Assembly (NCBI GenBank): GCA_934047225.1
Contig: OW204011.1
Span: 14,892,339 to 14,956,338, forward strand
Reading direction: 5' to 3'
Length of the DNA stretch: 64,000 nucleotides
Source of the DNA: Ypsolopha sequella
Taxonomy: Eukaryota; Arthropoda; Insecta; Lepidoptera; Ypsolophidae
How positions within the stretch are numbered: the first letter of the stretch is position 1; every line of letters starts with the position of its first letter. Both the position numbers and the translations under genes were made by a program. The notes beneath the pieces were generated by a model. That model saw nothing but the letters and a program-made list of their open reading frames with translations. It searched no databases and was not told where the DNA came from. Shown piece after piece: positions 32,309-42,180 of this stretch.

Positions 32309-32578
32309 TATACAAGGTGACTTTTTGATCATCGTCCAAAATCATACTGGAGGCTTGATAAGTGATCAGTATCTTGGATCAGTAACAATTTTTGTGAAAT
32401 TCGTAAAATGAAATTTCGGCTTCCCATATAAATTCAGTTCCAGTCCCGAGTGAATCACTATGGGGAGTCGAAATTTCACTTTACGAATTTCACCAAAATT
32501 GTTATTGATGCATGATACTGATCACTTAGCAAGCCACCAGTATGAATTTGGACGATGATCAAAAAGTCAACTTGTATA
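32309..32578. mobile_element. TA-flanked hairpin MITE, TACAAGGTGA family, copy 2
   Basis: TA|TACAAGGTGACTTTTTGATC left and GATCAAAAAGTCAACTTGTA|TA right. Arms pair over most of the element and match copy 1 (30474-30729). Confidence 0.88.
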
Positions 32579-32689
32579 TAGACATCACACAATTTGATGG
32601 CAGCGTTTGTGTGGAGGTTCCTCTTGTTCTCTTATACATAGCTATATATACTATGTTATACATAGCGAGTATAAACAGACGGGTATTCC

Positions 32690-33113
32690 TTAAGGTGATA
32701 TACCGTGCTAGCAAAGGTCCCCGTTACTCCAGGCTGAAAGACCCGCAGTGCGAAAGGGACGGAATCGGGGAAAATTGTCGAAAAGTCGGTTTTAAATAAA
32801 TGCAAAATTAACTAAAATAGCTACAAAAAATTCCATAACCAGTAATTTAGGTGTAGTTAAAACCCATCTAAATAAATATTTTTCAAGTCTGTATGCTATC
32901 CTAATTTGTCAGAATATCAAAAAAAGTGTAAATTTAGACCTGATTTCAATAATTATTTCTATCGAATGAAATTCCTCCTATCGCGTTTCTGATAGACCAA
33001 AATCTAGTAAAAGGTCCCAAAATTGTTATACTAATTTATTTTATTTGGAACTTTATTAAAAGTGCAGATAAATAACTTCAAAAAGTGTAAATTTTCACGG
33101 TATAGCCCCTTGA
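32690..33113 (+). mobile_element. TTAA-flanked MITE, diverged copy
   Basis: TTAA at 32690-32693 and a mutated TTGA at 33110-33113. The ends GGTGATATACCGTG and, inverted, GGGGCTATACCGTG pair well. The interior shares CAATCGCG/CTATCGCGTTTCTG-type words with the other family members. Confidence 0.75.
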
Positions 33114-33369
33114 TGAAACCACATTTTCTACTGATTGTACTGAATAATAATCCCAAAGAAACATGTCGACGCAAACGAAAAATAAAATCATACAAAAATA
33201 TAAATTCACAAGGTTTTAGAAGCTAGCAAGAAAATGTGAAAATATATTTTTTTGTATATTTGTATATTTATGAATACGTTTTATTAAGAACGATCATATT
33301 TCATAGTTCTTCGCAGAAATGCTCACATCCTTTCTACAACCAAATAGTTTAAAATCATCCATCCATCAG

Positions 33370-33656
33370 TGGGCTACCTGGTTGTGCCTGTTTGAGAACT
33401 GTCCTCTTACTCTCCCCCGAATAACTTCGGGTGGTTGCCGAGTGAGATGGTGGTACCTCCATAGTCGAGTCCGGCATCAGTGGGTCTACCGCGTAATTCT
33501 CATTTTCATCAACATCAACTTGAGATTGAAATTTGTCGTGCGTGCGACGACGCCCGCCTAACATGCCATCTCTTTTGCACGCGTTGAATTTCGCATGCAT
33601 TTGCTTGAAGTTGATACAAATGAGAATTACGCGGTAGAGCCCCAGATCTACCACCT
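33370..33656 (-). repeat. dispersed GGTGGTACCTCC repeat, split by a MITE
   Basis: TGAGAACTGTCCTCTTACTC ... GATGGTGGTACCTCC ... AGTCGAGTCCGGCATCAG matches the copy at 44020-44142. The block is interrupted at CATCAG by the MITE at 33482-33643 and resumes with ATCTACCACC. Confidence 0.65.
33482..33643. mobile_element. 160-bp MITE with CTACCGCGTAATTCTCAT ends, copy 1
   Basis: GGGTCTACCGCGTAATTCTC at the left is the inverse of GAGAATTACGCGGTAGAGCCC at the right. CAG flanks both sides. The uninterrupted target is visible at 44120-44140. Confidence 0.85.
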
Positions 33657-34196
33657 TAGTTTTAAATAACAGTTAAATATTCTTTTTTTGTAACTATTTA
33701 TGGTTATTATTGATAAGTGTAAGCTACTTGTATAATTAGTTCAATTAATTTTTATGTACATACCTTATTAAAGGCTTTAATTTTAGTTTTAGTGCTTTTG
33801 CAAAGTAATTTTGCTTCTATTCTATTCCTAACAATTAAGGACTAGTTTACAATGAAGAATATTTAGTTTTGACAGCACTAAAACTAAAATTAAAGCCATC
33901 AGAATCGGCTTTAGTTTGTGTATATGTTCAGATAATATGTGTATGTATCGTGACTTGAAATGACTTGAACTATAACTTCCATATTTTGTTCCAGATTTTT
34001 AACCAAAAAGATTGAAAAAGTTGTTCCGTGAACCGAATCCTTCAAATAGATGTTTAAAAATGGGATTATTTTATTTCCTGCCACTTCGACCATACGTCAT
34101 CAAAAGTGTGTCTTTAGCCAAATTTATTAGAATACTCATCGCATATTCACTGGTAAGTATAATTATTACGCAATAATCGGATAATAAATCTAGGGG

Positions 34197-34500
34197 CGGT
34201 AGCTAAGGCGGTAGAGCGCTCCTTTCAACCTTGAGACACTGGGGCTCTACCGCGTAATTCTCATTTGTATCAACTTCAAGCAAATGCATGAGAAATTCAA
34301 CGCGGGCAAAAGAGATGGCATGTTAGGCGGGCGTCGTCGCACGCACGTCAAATTTCAATCTCAAGTTGATGTTGATGAAAATGAGAATTACGCGGTAGAC
34401 CCACCGATTCAATAACCAGACGGGCCAATGACCAATGAGTCAAAACAATGAATTTATGTAAATAGTATTTATATTACCTAATACTTACCACTTGCTGAAC
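34197..34500 (+). mobile_element. tRNA-derived SINE split by a MITE
   Basis: GGGGCGGTAGCTAAGGCGGTAG to TTGAGACACTG (34197-34241) is the tRNA-like head. ATTCAATAACCAGACGGGCC and CCAATGAGT (34405-34440) is the continuation. The MITE at 34242-34402 separates them. Confidence 0.65.
34242..34402. mobile_element. 160-bp MITE with CTACCGCGTAATTCTCAT ends, copy 2
   Basis: Same element as 33482-33643 in inverted orientation, again with full-length matching ends, here inserted in the anticodon-arm region of the SINE. Confidence 0.85.
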
Positions 34501-34544
34501 GGTAAAGGAAAACATTGTGTGTAAACCTGCATTTATATTAGGAT

Positions 34545-35580
34545 GGCTTGAAATTCCACTTTTTTTGAATTTCATATTGAAGCGATCTATAAAAATCTGA
34601 AATAAAATAAAACAAAAAATATTGGACTATATCTTCTGCACCCGCATTTGACCCCAAGTTTTACAAAACGTACAGAAGAAATAAATCATTTTTTTCTTTC
34701 GTTTTTTTTTTGTTTAAGTATTACGTAGGTATGTCATAAAAAATATAACATAAATATTCGTCACTTAAAATTCATAATTCATAATAATTTATTTGTCAAA
34801 CATAGGTACAATAATTGGATACACATAAGTTTAAAATGGCCTCTCTATGTTTCGCCTTAAAGGCACACAAATATTTTAAAGTAAGTACTTATAGCTAGAT
34901 TAAAGTCATAATAAAATAATACAATGTTAAATTTCAAAAAATAATTGGTTATATTGCTAGATATCATGAAAGAACCAGACGCACTAAACTGCAAAAAATA
35001 TTTAACTACTGGGGCAGCTTGTCATCGTTTAGGCACTCTTTTACGGAGTAGTAAACTTTGTCAATTAATATTTCTTTTATTTAATTTTTAAATTTGGAGA
35101 TATTTTCAGTTTGACGAATATTTGGTGGTAACTTATTAAAAACTTTGGGTGCCATTCCCAGCACACTCTCCGTGAGTATAGATTTTTTTGATTTAAAAGC
35201 AGCCACTTGGTTTTCCAATCTTTTACTTTTGAAAGAAATTCTTGAAGAATTGAAGAAATTCTATGTCTAAAATTTAATGAAGACTGTAATTTCATAGAAT
35301 TTCTCATTTGCACCATTTCTACAGATTTTTTCTGTCGTTAAACCTCGGAACACAACTGAATTTTATGACCTTTTTTTGGTTAATTGCGAGGCTCTAACGA
35401 AAATAAATACAAAAAAATCGAGGTGACAAAAATTTTTTTGCTTCCTTAAATTTTGAAAAACTTGGAATAAAATGCGGGGGCAGAAGGTGTAGTCCAATAT
35501 TTTTTATTTTATTTTATTTAAGCTTTTTATAGACCACTTTAAAGTAATTCCACTATTACAATATGAAATTCGAAACAAGT
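34545..35580. repeat. 1-kb element with about 130-bp inverted ends
   Basis: The left end AATTCCACTTTTTTTGAATT ... TATTGGACTATATCTTCTGC and the right end GCAGAAGGTGTAGTCCAATA ... ATATGAAATTCGAAAC are inverted relatives. The open frame at 35077-35316 inside has no recognised domain. A partial relative of the right end occurs at 18465-18510. Confidence 0.6.
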
Positions 35581-35924
35581 GTAATGTGCCCCCTTGTAGT
35601 GTGCCCCCCTGGCACTGTCATCCACGCGCCATCAGATCCATGTAGCTCTGTACCTCTTACCCATGAGACACCATCAACCACGGACAAGTGAGAACTTTTT
35701 CCGCTACTAAGGAAATAGAGATGGGATAGTATGGATGGAATGATATTTGTATAGTAGTGAAATTGCACTGATGTGTTGGCGAAAAACGTTTGCCTTCCGT
35801 AACGTCTACTGACTAAGTGGTCTGTTGTGGACACCCCACATGCTCCGATGATAATTTTTTTTCAACTCAATTTTCATGTTTTAGTCCCTCCCTGAAAAAT
35901 AATTTATTAATTATATAAAAATTA

Positions 35925-36199
35925 TATAGAGCTAAGAAACGTGCTCCTGATATTGTACCTGAAATACACCTTAATGGGAAGGCCCTGAGAAGGGTCAATG
36001 ATCTCAAATATTTGGGTCATTCATTAAATATAGATTTATGTGATGACATGGACATTGAAAGGGAGCGCAGGGCTCTCTCGGTCAGGAGCAACATGCTGGC
36101 CCGCAGATTTAGCGGGTGTACAGAGGCTGTTAAAGTTTCCTTGTTTAAAGCATACTGTCAATCTTTTTACACCTGCGGTCTGTGGATTAACCACCTTAA
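35925..36199 (+). pseudogene. LINE RT C-terminal region, 5' half of a split copy
   Basis: The frame runs KKRAPDIVPEIHLNGKALRR, VNDLKYLGHSLN, MDIERERRALSVRSNMLARR and VSLFKAYCQSFYTCGLWINHL, a LINE reverse transcriptase segment following the catalytic core (K.LGH......D...ERERRAL.VR.NMLARRF). It breaks off at CACCTTAA, where the 4-kb TTAA insertion begins. The next residues of the same domain resume at 40231. A third fragment of the same family is at 45085-45262. Confidence 0.85.
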
Positions 36200-38107
36200 G
36201 GCTAGACGGTAAAACTTACGCGCGCGAGATTTGGATTCTTACAATGAGGGCTTTTCATGACAGCTCTTAATCAAGTTTCACTAAAATGAACTAGATGGCG
36301 CTGACGTATGCTCTAATTTCAAAAATGTATGACGAAACAAAATCTACTATATGACAAGACCTAACCTTAAATATTATAATAAAGATTTCAATATATTTAA
36401 TATTATATAGTACTATTTTCCACATAAGCGTTAGAATGTGGAAAAATCAATAATGAAATAGCATTAATTACCTAATTCTTTGGATAATGTAACTTAAATT
36501 AAACTTTAAATGTTTTAGTGCTAGAGTGTCTTTTTTCACCAACTAAAGTCTAATCCACAAAAAAAAACCAGCCACTAAAAACAATATTTCTCCGCTAAAA
36601 TGGGTTTCTAAACCACCAGTTTTAGTGCAAATTCCCTAAGTTGGCAACACTGAATCAGGAACCATAGAGTAGACTGTATATTTTTGACATGAGAGCATAC
36701 GTCAGCGCCGTCTATTGATCGCACTCTGAACTATATTTTCTTTTAATGCTGTCTGAAAAGTCCTCATTGTTGTAGCTGTTTCGGTCATTCGCGGCCGGCA
36801 CGAGCGCGCCCTCCCCCCGAGCCCCGCTCCCTGCTCCGCATTGTTCATTTTGTACTCACAGCTTACTCTTAGATCCAGATCAGGACATCCTTTCGTACTT
36901 TCGTTTTTAGTGCTTTTGGTTATTTAATTCAAAAGAAACAACATGCAAAATAAAAAATGAATGATCTCCTGTTCCTGTTTGTCTAACGAACACAATATGT
37001 AAAATATTTTGGACGATTACTGTGTTATGTTATATGAGTAACTAAATGGATATTTACTGTGAAATTCAATTGGTTTTGGAAACGGAAACTGGTGATAATA
37101 CTCGACTAACGAACAATTTTGACGCTTTATTTTGTGCTCTTCTCTAGATAACTATACAGGCCGTAAACTTAATTATGTGCTTCCCAAAATATGTTTTCAC
37201 TGAAGGAGAAGTGAAATAAATTGAAAAACATTTATGGAAAAAATCATGGTAATATGTGTTTACGTAAAGATTACATGAAAAATAAAGCGGTTGAGAAATT
37301 TCCGAAAAAAATTACAAAATTAAATTTATCATCCATAATACGAAACCCTGACTCGCACTTGGCTGTTTTTTTTTAAATGTAACAATCATCAAGACATCAT
37401 AGAGTTAATAAAATATTATTTTTATCAATAAGTGTAATAGGTAACAATGAGCTGACTGATGTTGTAATTTTTCAGTTTATTAATTACGTTGTAATCTACA
37501 TAGGTTTTAAAAAATACTCTAAAAAGCTAGATTTGCTCAAAGACAACTAGACCAAAAATTATTTATTATCCAGATATTATTGCACATAATAACATCGGAA
37601 TGTTGAATAATTTTTTTTTACTGTTTTATGTAATCCCTTGACATTATTTTATGCGGAACCGGCCGGATATTTAGTTAAGGAAACGTAATTATGGGATATA
37701 CAGTATTTTTAGTAACCATTTTATGTTAATTCTAACAAGTGCCGATAATAATTTACGAGGATAACATTATAAATGAAAAATATGATGTTATGATGATTTT
37801 TTAATAATTTCTATTTTAAATTACCTAATAATAACACATTCTCTTGCAGGCATATTTCTAGATACTCCAGTGCATGTAAAAGGTTCTTAGAGGTGTTTGC
37901 ATTTTTCTTGATAAAATGTATCATTTCTTTTGATTTTTTGGTAAAGCAACCCATGTGAACTCCAAACAATTAAATAGCAATAAGCCCATTGTGACACGTG
38001 AAGATGACCTTGGACCTGATAATAATAGTTATGCTCTGTTTTCAGTTATATGCCTTGAGTCGTCACCTTACAAAATGTGATCAATCCCTTTTGTATTGCA
38101 TCTGCAG

Positions 38108-38240
38108 GACTCATTTCCGAGGCTACAAATGGGCATTTTATTTCTACAAGTCCTTCATTTCCTACGAGTCCATTCGGACTAGCTGCCAGAAAACCATCCA
38201 CAGGATCGACAAATGACCACTTTGATCTACCTTTAGACCG
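38108..38240 (+). CDS. candidate spliced exon inside the 4-kb insertion
   Basis: After TTGTATTGCATCTGCAG, a 133-bp open block encodes LISEATNGHFISTSP, FPTSPFGLAARKPSTGS and TNDHFDLPLD, and ends in CCG|GTATAC, a possible donor. If not spliced there it continues to a stop at about 38292. Ser/Thr/Pro-rich composition with typical codon choice makes it look like an exon of a regulatory-type host protein, but I do not recognise it and no partner exon is visible. It may be chance. Confidence 0.3.
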
Positions 38241-39235
38241 GTATACTTTTCAAAGTCATGGGTGGCGCGATTTTATCTGCGTATTCTCCTAATAAATATT
38301 TACCTGTATAATTTTGACCTTAAGGTTTCAACATCGGCCTTACAGTGCTTTGGTTGACTGCTGAGTGTTCTGTTTTCTTTTGATATACGCATGAAATTTA
38401 ATGTGATGAGCGTTAAAAATGTTTAGGTTTTCGCATCAAAAGCTTGATCGGTAGGACGAAAGACTCACAACTTTGGAGGTTTTTTTTTAAAACCCTATCT
38501 TAGTACAATATACAATACATATTTATACTAACTTGTTAAATTAGTTGTTAACTTGTTAAATCTTTTTTTTCGTTTTGCTGATAAATGTACCTTTCCTTTT
38601 TTTTACCTCGTCGATATAATCATCTGAAATTCATAGTAATTAAATTAAGTACCAGTATTATTTATCCGAATTTTATTTATGTTTTCTTAGTTTACTGTTT
38701 TGTATATGATCTTTTGATTAAACAGAAAAAATCTCTCAGAAGCGGCAGCATAAATATTTTAACTCCTGTATAGGGTCAAATTATAATGTGTCCTTATGTA
38801 AATTTAATATAAAAATTTTTCGTTTATTATTATATTTAAGAATCCTATACTTCTCATCATAATTTTAATAACTTTTTTTTTAAAAAGTTAATAAAAAAAC
38901 AGTTAAACTTATCAGATAAACGATATAATATATAAATATCAAATAACTTTGCAGATAAACGAAAGTCTGCTTTTGAACTTTGCCGATCATCCTTAATAGA
39001 TAGTTATTAAATTTAGCCCCAGTAGTAGTTATCTGAATATTACCTTTATTTCCGCAGTTCACTTTTTTATGTGATGTATTAGTTTCATAGAATAATCTCT
39101 CAGAATAAAAAGGGACTACATAATTATTTTTACTCCTGTATAGGATCAAATTATTTTGCAAACCTAAAACAAACATAGGTACTAATCGTCGTTATGAACA
39201 GTTTTTGTAATAGAGGCTGAAATGAAATACTTTTT

Positions 39236-39325
39236 AGGGTTCCGTGCTTCAGAATGAAAAAGACGGAACCCTTATAGGATCACTTTGTTGCCTATCTGTC
39301 TGTTATTTTCTTGCTGTCTGTCATC
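39236..39325 (+). repeat. GGGTTCCGTGCTT / TATCTGTCTG dispersed repeat
   Basis: AGGGTTCCGTGCTTCAGAATG ... GGAACCCTTATAGGATCAC ... CTGTCTG is another member of the common insect repeat type seen at 7233. Confidence 0.55.
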
Positions 39326-40230
39326 ATGAGGAGTTTTTTGCGATGTGTGGAGCGAACAAATATATGAAGTTATAGTTGTTTATATCCAAAACGAATGTTC
39401 TAAAGTGCGGGAGCGCCACCCACTACTCGACACGTGACACGTAGCGGCGGCGCGGCGGCGTTTTCTTTGATAAAAGCCGTAGCGCCGCGCCGATACAGTG
39501 GAAACTTGGCGTGGACTGTCATTGCGTGTTGCATGGCAATGGCAGGATAATAGTTAGAAGGAGTTGCAGACCAATCAAATTAATGGCCAAATCCAAGATG
39601 CATGACCTAATTTATAAACGAAATACATTGTATTTATAAGGTAAAAAATACAAATAGTACTCACCCATTTTTGCACGAAAAATCTGTCCACCATACTCAA
39701 TAATTTCTCTATTACCATACACTGGTACAAAACTCTTTGATAATGCACCGTTTTAACAAGTAAGGTGAGTGAAACGAGTGACCTATCGCTCGTCCCGTCT
39801 TCTCCCCCCGCACGCCTCTGCCACCCCTGATGCGACAGAATGAAATTCTAGATTTATGTAATTTGCGCCCGCGATTTCGAATGCCAGCCCATAGCTATTT
39901 ACTGAAATCCTATACTTTCTACATACGAAATAACTGCATTTTCCAAATATTTATGAACTACCACAGGTCCGAAATTCAATATAAATTGTTTTTACTTGAG
40001 AAATGCTTAAGAAAATCGAACATGAAAATGGAACATTTTTGAGCTTAAAACATAGATTTCCAAGTGCTTGTATTTCCTAAGCGTGTTGATTATCTGAAAT
40101 TTAAAGTTAAATCGGACTTGTAAGTTGTAAAAAAGATGAAGTTACTCAAAGTTTTATTTGATTTAATGCATTAGCGTACAAATGAGAAACTAAATCGTTT
40201 TGTATGGCCGCGGAGTTTTGCGCTCTTCCC

Positions 40231-40496
40231 TTAAAAAGACCGTGAGGGTTCTGCGCATCCAGTACAATGACGCGTTTAGGATGCTGATGGGGCTGAGGCG
40301 GTGGTGCAGCGCGTCGGGTATGTTCGCTGTGTCCCGCACTCAAGACTACTTCGGCATTATGAGGCTGCGTGCTGCCTCGCTGCTGCGCCGAGTGCGAGCC
40401 TCTACCAACAGCATCCTGAGCACGATAGTGGATAGGATTGACAACCCATTCATTATGCATTGGGTGCAGTTTTCAATCCTACCCAATGCGAAATAA
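40231..40496 (+). pseudogene. LINE RT C-terminal region, 3' half of a split copy
   Basis: From the right-hand TTAA the frame gives KKTVRVLRIQYNDAFRMLMG, LRRWCSASGMFAVSRTQDYF, GIMRLRAASLLRRVRASTNS and ILSTIVDRIDNPFIMHW before a stop at 40494-40496. This is the direct continuation of the fragment at 35925-36199. The 3' non-coding sequence ends in a TTATTATTATTA run near 40600. Confidence 0.85.
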
Positions 40497-40499
40497 ATT

Positions 40500-41610
40500 A
40501 AAAACTGTAAATATAATAGTTAGTTACTAACAATAGCAATTAAGTAAAACTGTTACTAACAATATGGATACAATATCCGAAATAAACGTTATTATTATTA
40601 TTATAAATATCCGGTTTTGGGACAATATATATTTGGGACAATCTAAACAAAATTTTTTTTATTACCTATCCAGCACGATAAGTCCAATGGCAAAGACTTT
40701 ATTTGCTTTTGATAGAGGCGATCATTATGTTGGCTCATTGGCCTCTTTTTCTTGGACGCGTAATATGTAGCGAAACAACAAGTTTGAGTGTTTTAGCTAA
40801 TACTAAAACATTTTGTAGGCAAAAAAATATTGAATTCAAGTAGATTCCCTTCATATTTCTATTACCTATTTTATATAACAAAATCATGTTGATCCCTTAA
40901 AAGGAGACCTACCTTTTTCAACAGTTTTTGAACGATTACACTGAATATACCACAGATGCAATCATTATGAAACTTATATATGTGTTTTTTCAAACCTTTA
41001 TCTTTACGTTGTAAGTAGCGTTACCTAATTGGAAAACTTTCGCTCGATAGATTTTAGTTTTGGAAATAGTCTCTTTTTGAGTGTTTTTTTGGTGTTGTGT
41101 TTTGTCCATTTGATTTTTATGTGTCATATTTTACTATCAATACGAAAATCTTGTTTATTAACCGTTTTAAGTTCAAAAATGACTTAAATGCAATATTGTC
41201 TTTTAGTCGATTTTAATCTTAAAATTAGACTCGTTCTGAATCGGTTCGCCCGCATTTTGGCGCACGCGATTTTCAACTTTATGAAAGCTAATCTACGGAT
41301 TATAATTGCAAAGCCGCTGTGCGCCTAAGGAAGGCCTCGTCTTAACCGCGTTTGCCTGCGGAACGTATAAAAACAAAAAAAATGCGTTGGAAATACCTTT
41401 ATTTTTTTTAGGCAAGAGAATAACATTGCTTATTCGTACGTTCCCTTAAGACCCGCTTCGCAGCCGGGTTGTGAAAAACCTTTGAAACTTTGTGATGACA
41501 GTTTACACAAAACATATGTTTTGTTGAATAACTATTGAGTAAATTTTGAAAATAAGTGTTCTGCTTTGATTCATTAGAAAAAGGCGGGTTTTTTACAATC
41601 CAGCTGCCAA
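40500..41610. other. no gene recognised
   Basis: A GC-richer stretch at 41230-41500 contains the pair GCACGCGATTTTC / CTTAAGACCCGCTTCGCAGC without clear structure. No frames with domains. Confidence 0.35.
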
Positions 41611-41617
41611 ACCGCTC

Positions 41618-42031
41618 TTAAGGTGATATGTAAAAGTTTTATCGTACCTGTTACTCCATATGCGAAAAAACCCTCAGTGCGAGAGGGACGGATTTGTGGA
41701 AAAGTAGCAAAAAGTCGGTTTTTATTAATATAAAATGTACTAAAAATGTTTGTTTAACCAGGTCCTAGATATTGTTTAAACCCATCTAATAAAATATAAT
41801 TGCAGTCCATATGTCATTCTAAATTGTCAAACCAGGAGAATTGGTGTCGATAAAGACCTCATTTCAATAAATATTTCTATCGAGCCGAAATTCTCCAATC
41901 GCGTTTCTGTTTTTACAGATCCCTAGAGGAAGATTTCAAAAATAATATACTATTTTTTCAAAATTATACATTATTTACCGAAGTAGATATAGAAGTTCTG
42001 AAAATGTCGATTTTTTTTCGTAGTGCCTTAA
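41618..42031 (+). mobile_element. TTAA-flanked MITE, copy 3
   Basis: TTAA at 41618-41621 and 42028-42031. The ends GGTGATATGTAAAAGTTT and, inverted, GGCACTACGAAAAAAAATCG are the same as those at 58727-59148 in the other orientation. Confidence 0.88.
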
Positions 42032-42180
42032 TAAAAGACCAACAAAACAATAGTTTTTTTTTTTTTATAGAGACCTAATATCTTCCAAAGAACCCTCGAA
42101 AATCTCGCGCTGTGATATTCTAGGGTCCAGGTAGAGGCTTCATCTTGGTTCACCCATAACTTTGTATACAATTTCAGTTC

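Larger units (their letters stand above)
36196..40234. mobile_element. 4.0-kb TTAA-flanked insertion (piggyBac-like) in a LINE
   Basis: TTAA at 36196-36199 and 40231-40234. Inside these, the ends GGCTAGACGGTAAAACT and, inverted, GGGAAGAGCGCAAAACT form an imperfect inverted repeat. Removing the segment with one TTAA rejoins the flanking LINE reading frame with no gain or loss of bases. I see no transposase. The interior has a small inverted pair (GGCGCTGACGTATGCTCT at 36299 against AGAGCATACGTCAGCGCC at 36693), a GC-rich block at 36780-36850 and another at 39400-39500, and one candidate exon at 38108-38240. It is either a decayed autonomous element or a non-autonomous one carrying other DNA. 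Confidence 0.85.

Noticed and set aside
33355..33654. 99-codon minus-strand frame
   Set aside because: It spans a dispersed repeat and a MITE inserted in it, so it cannot be one gene.
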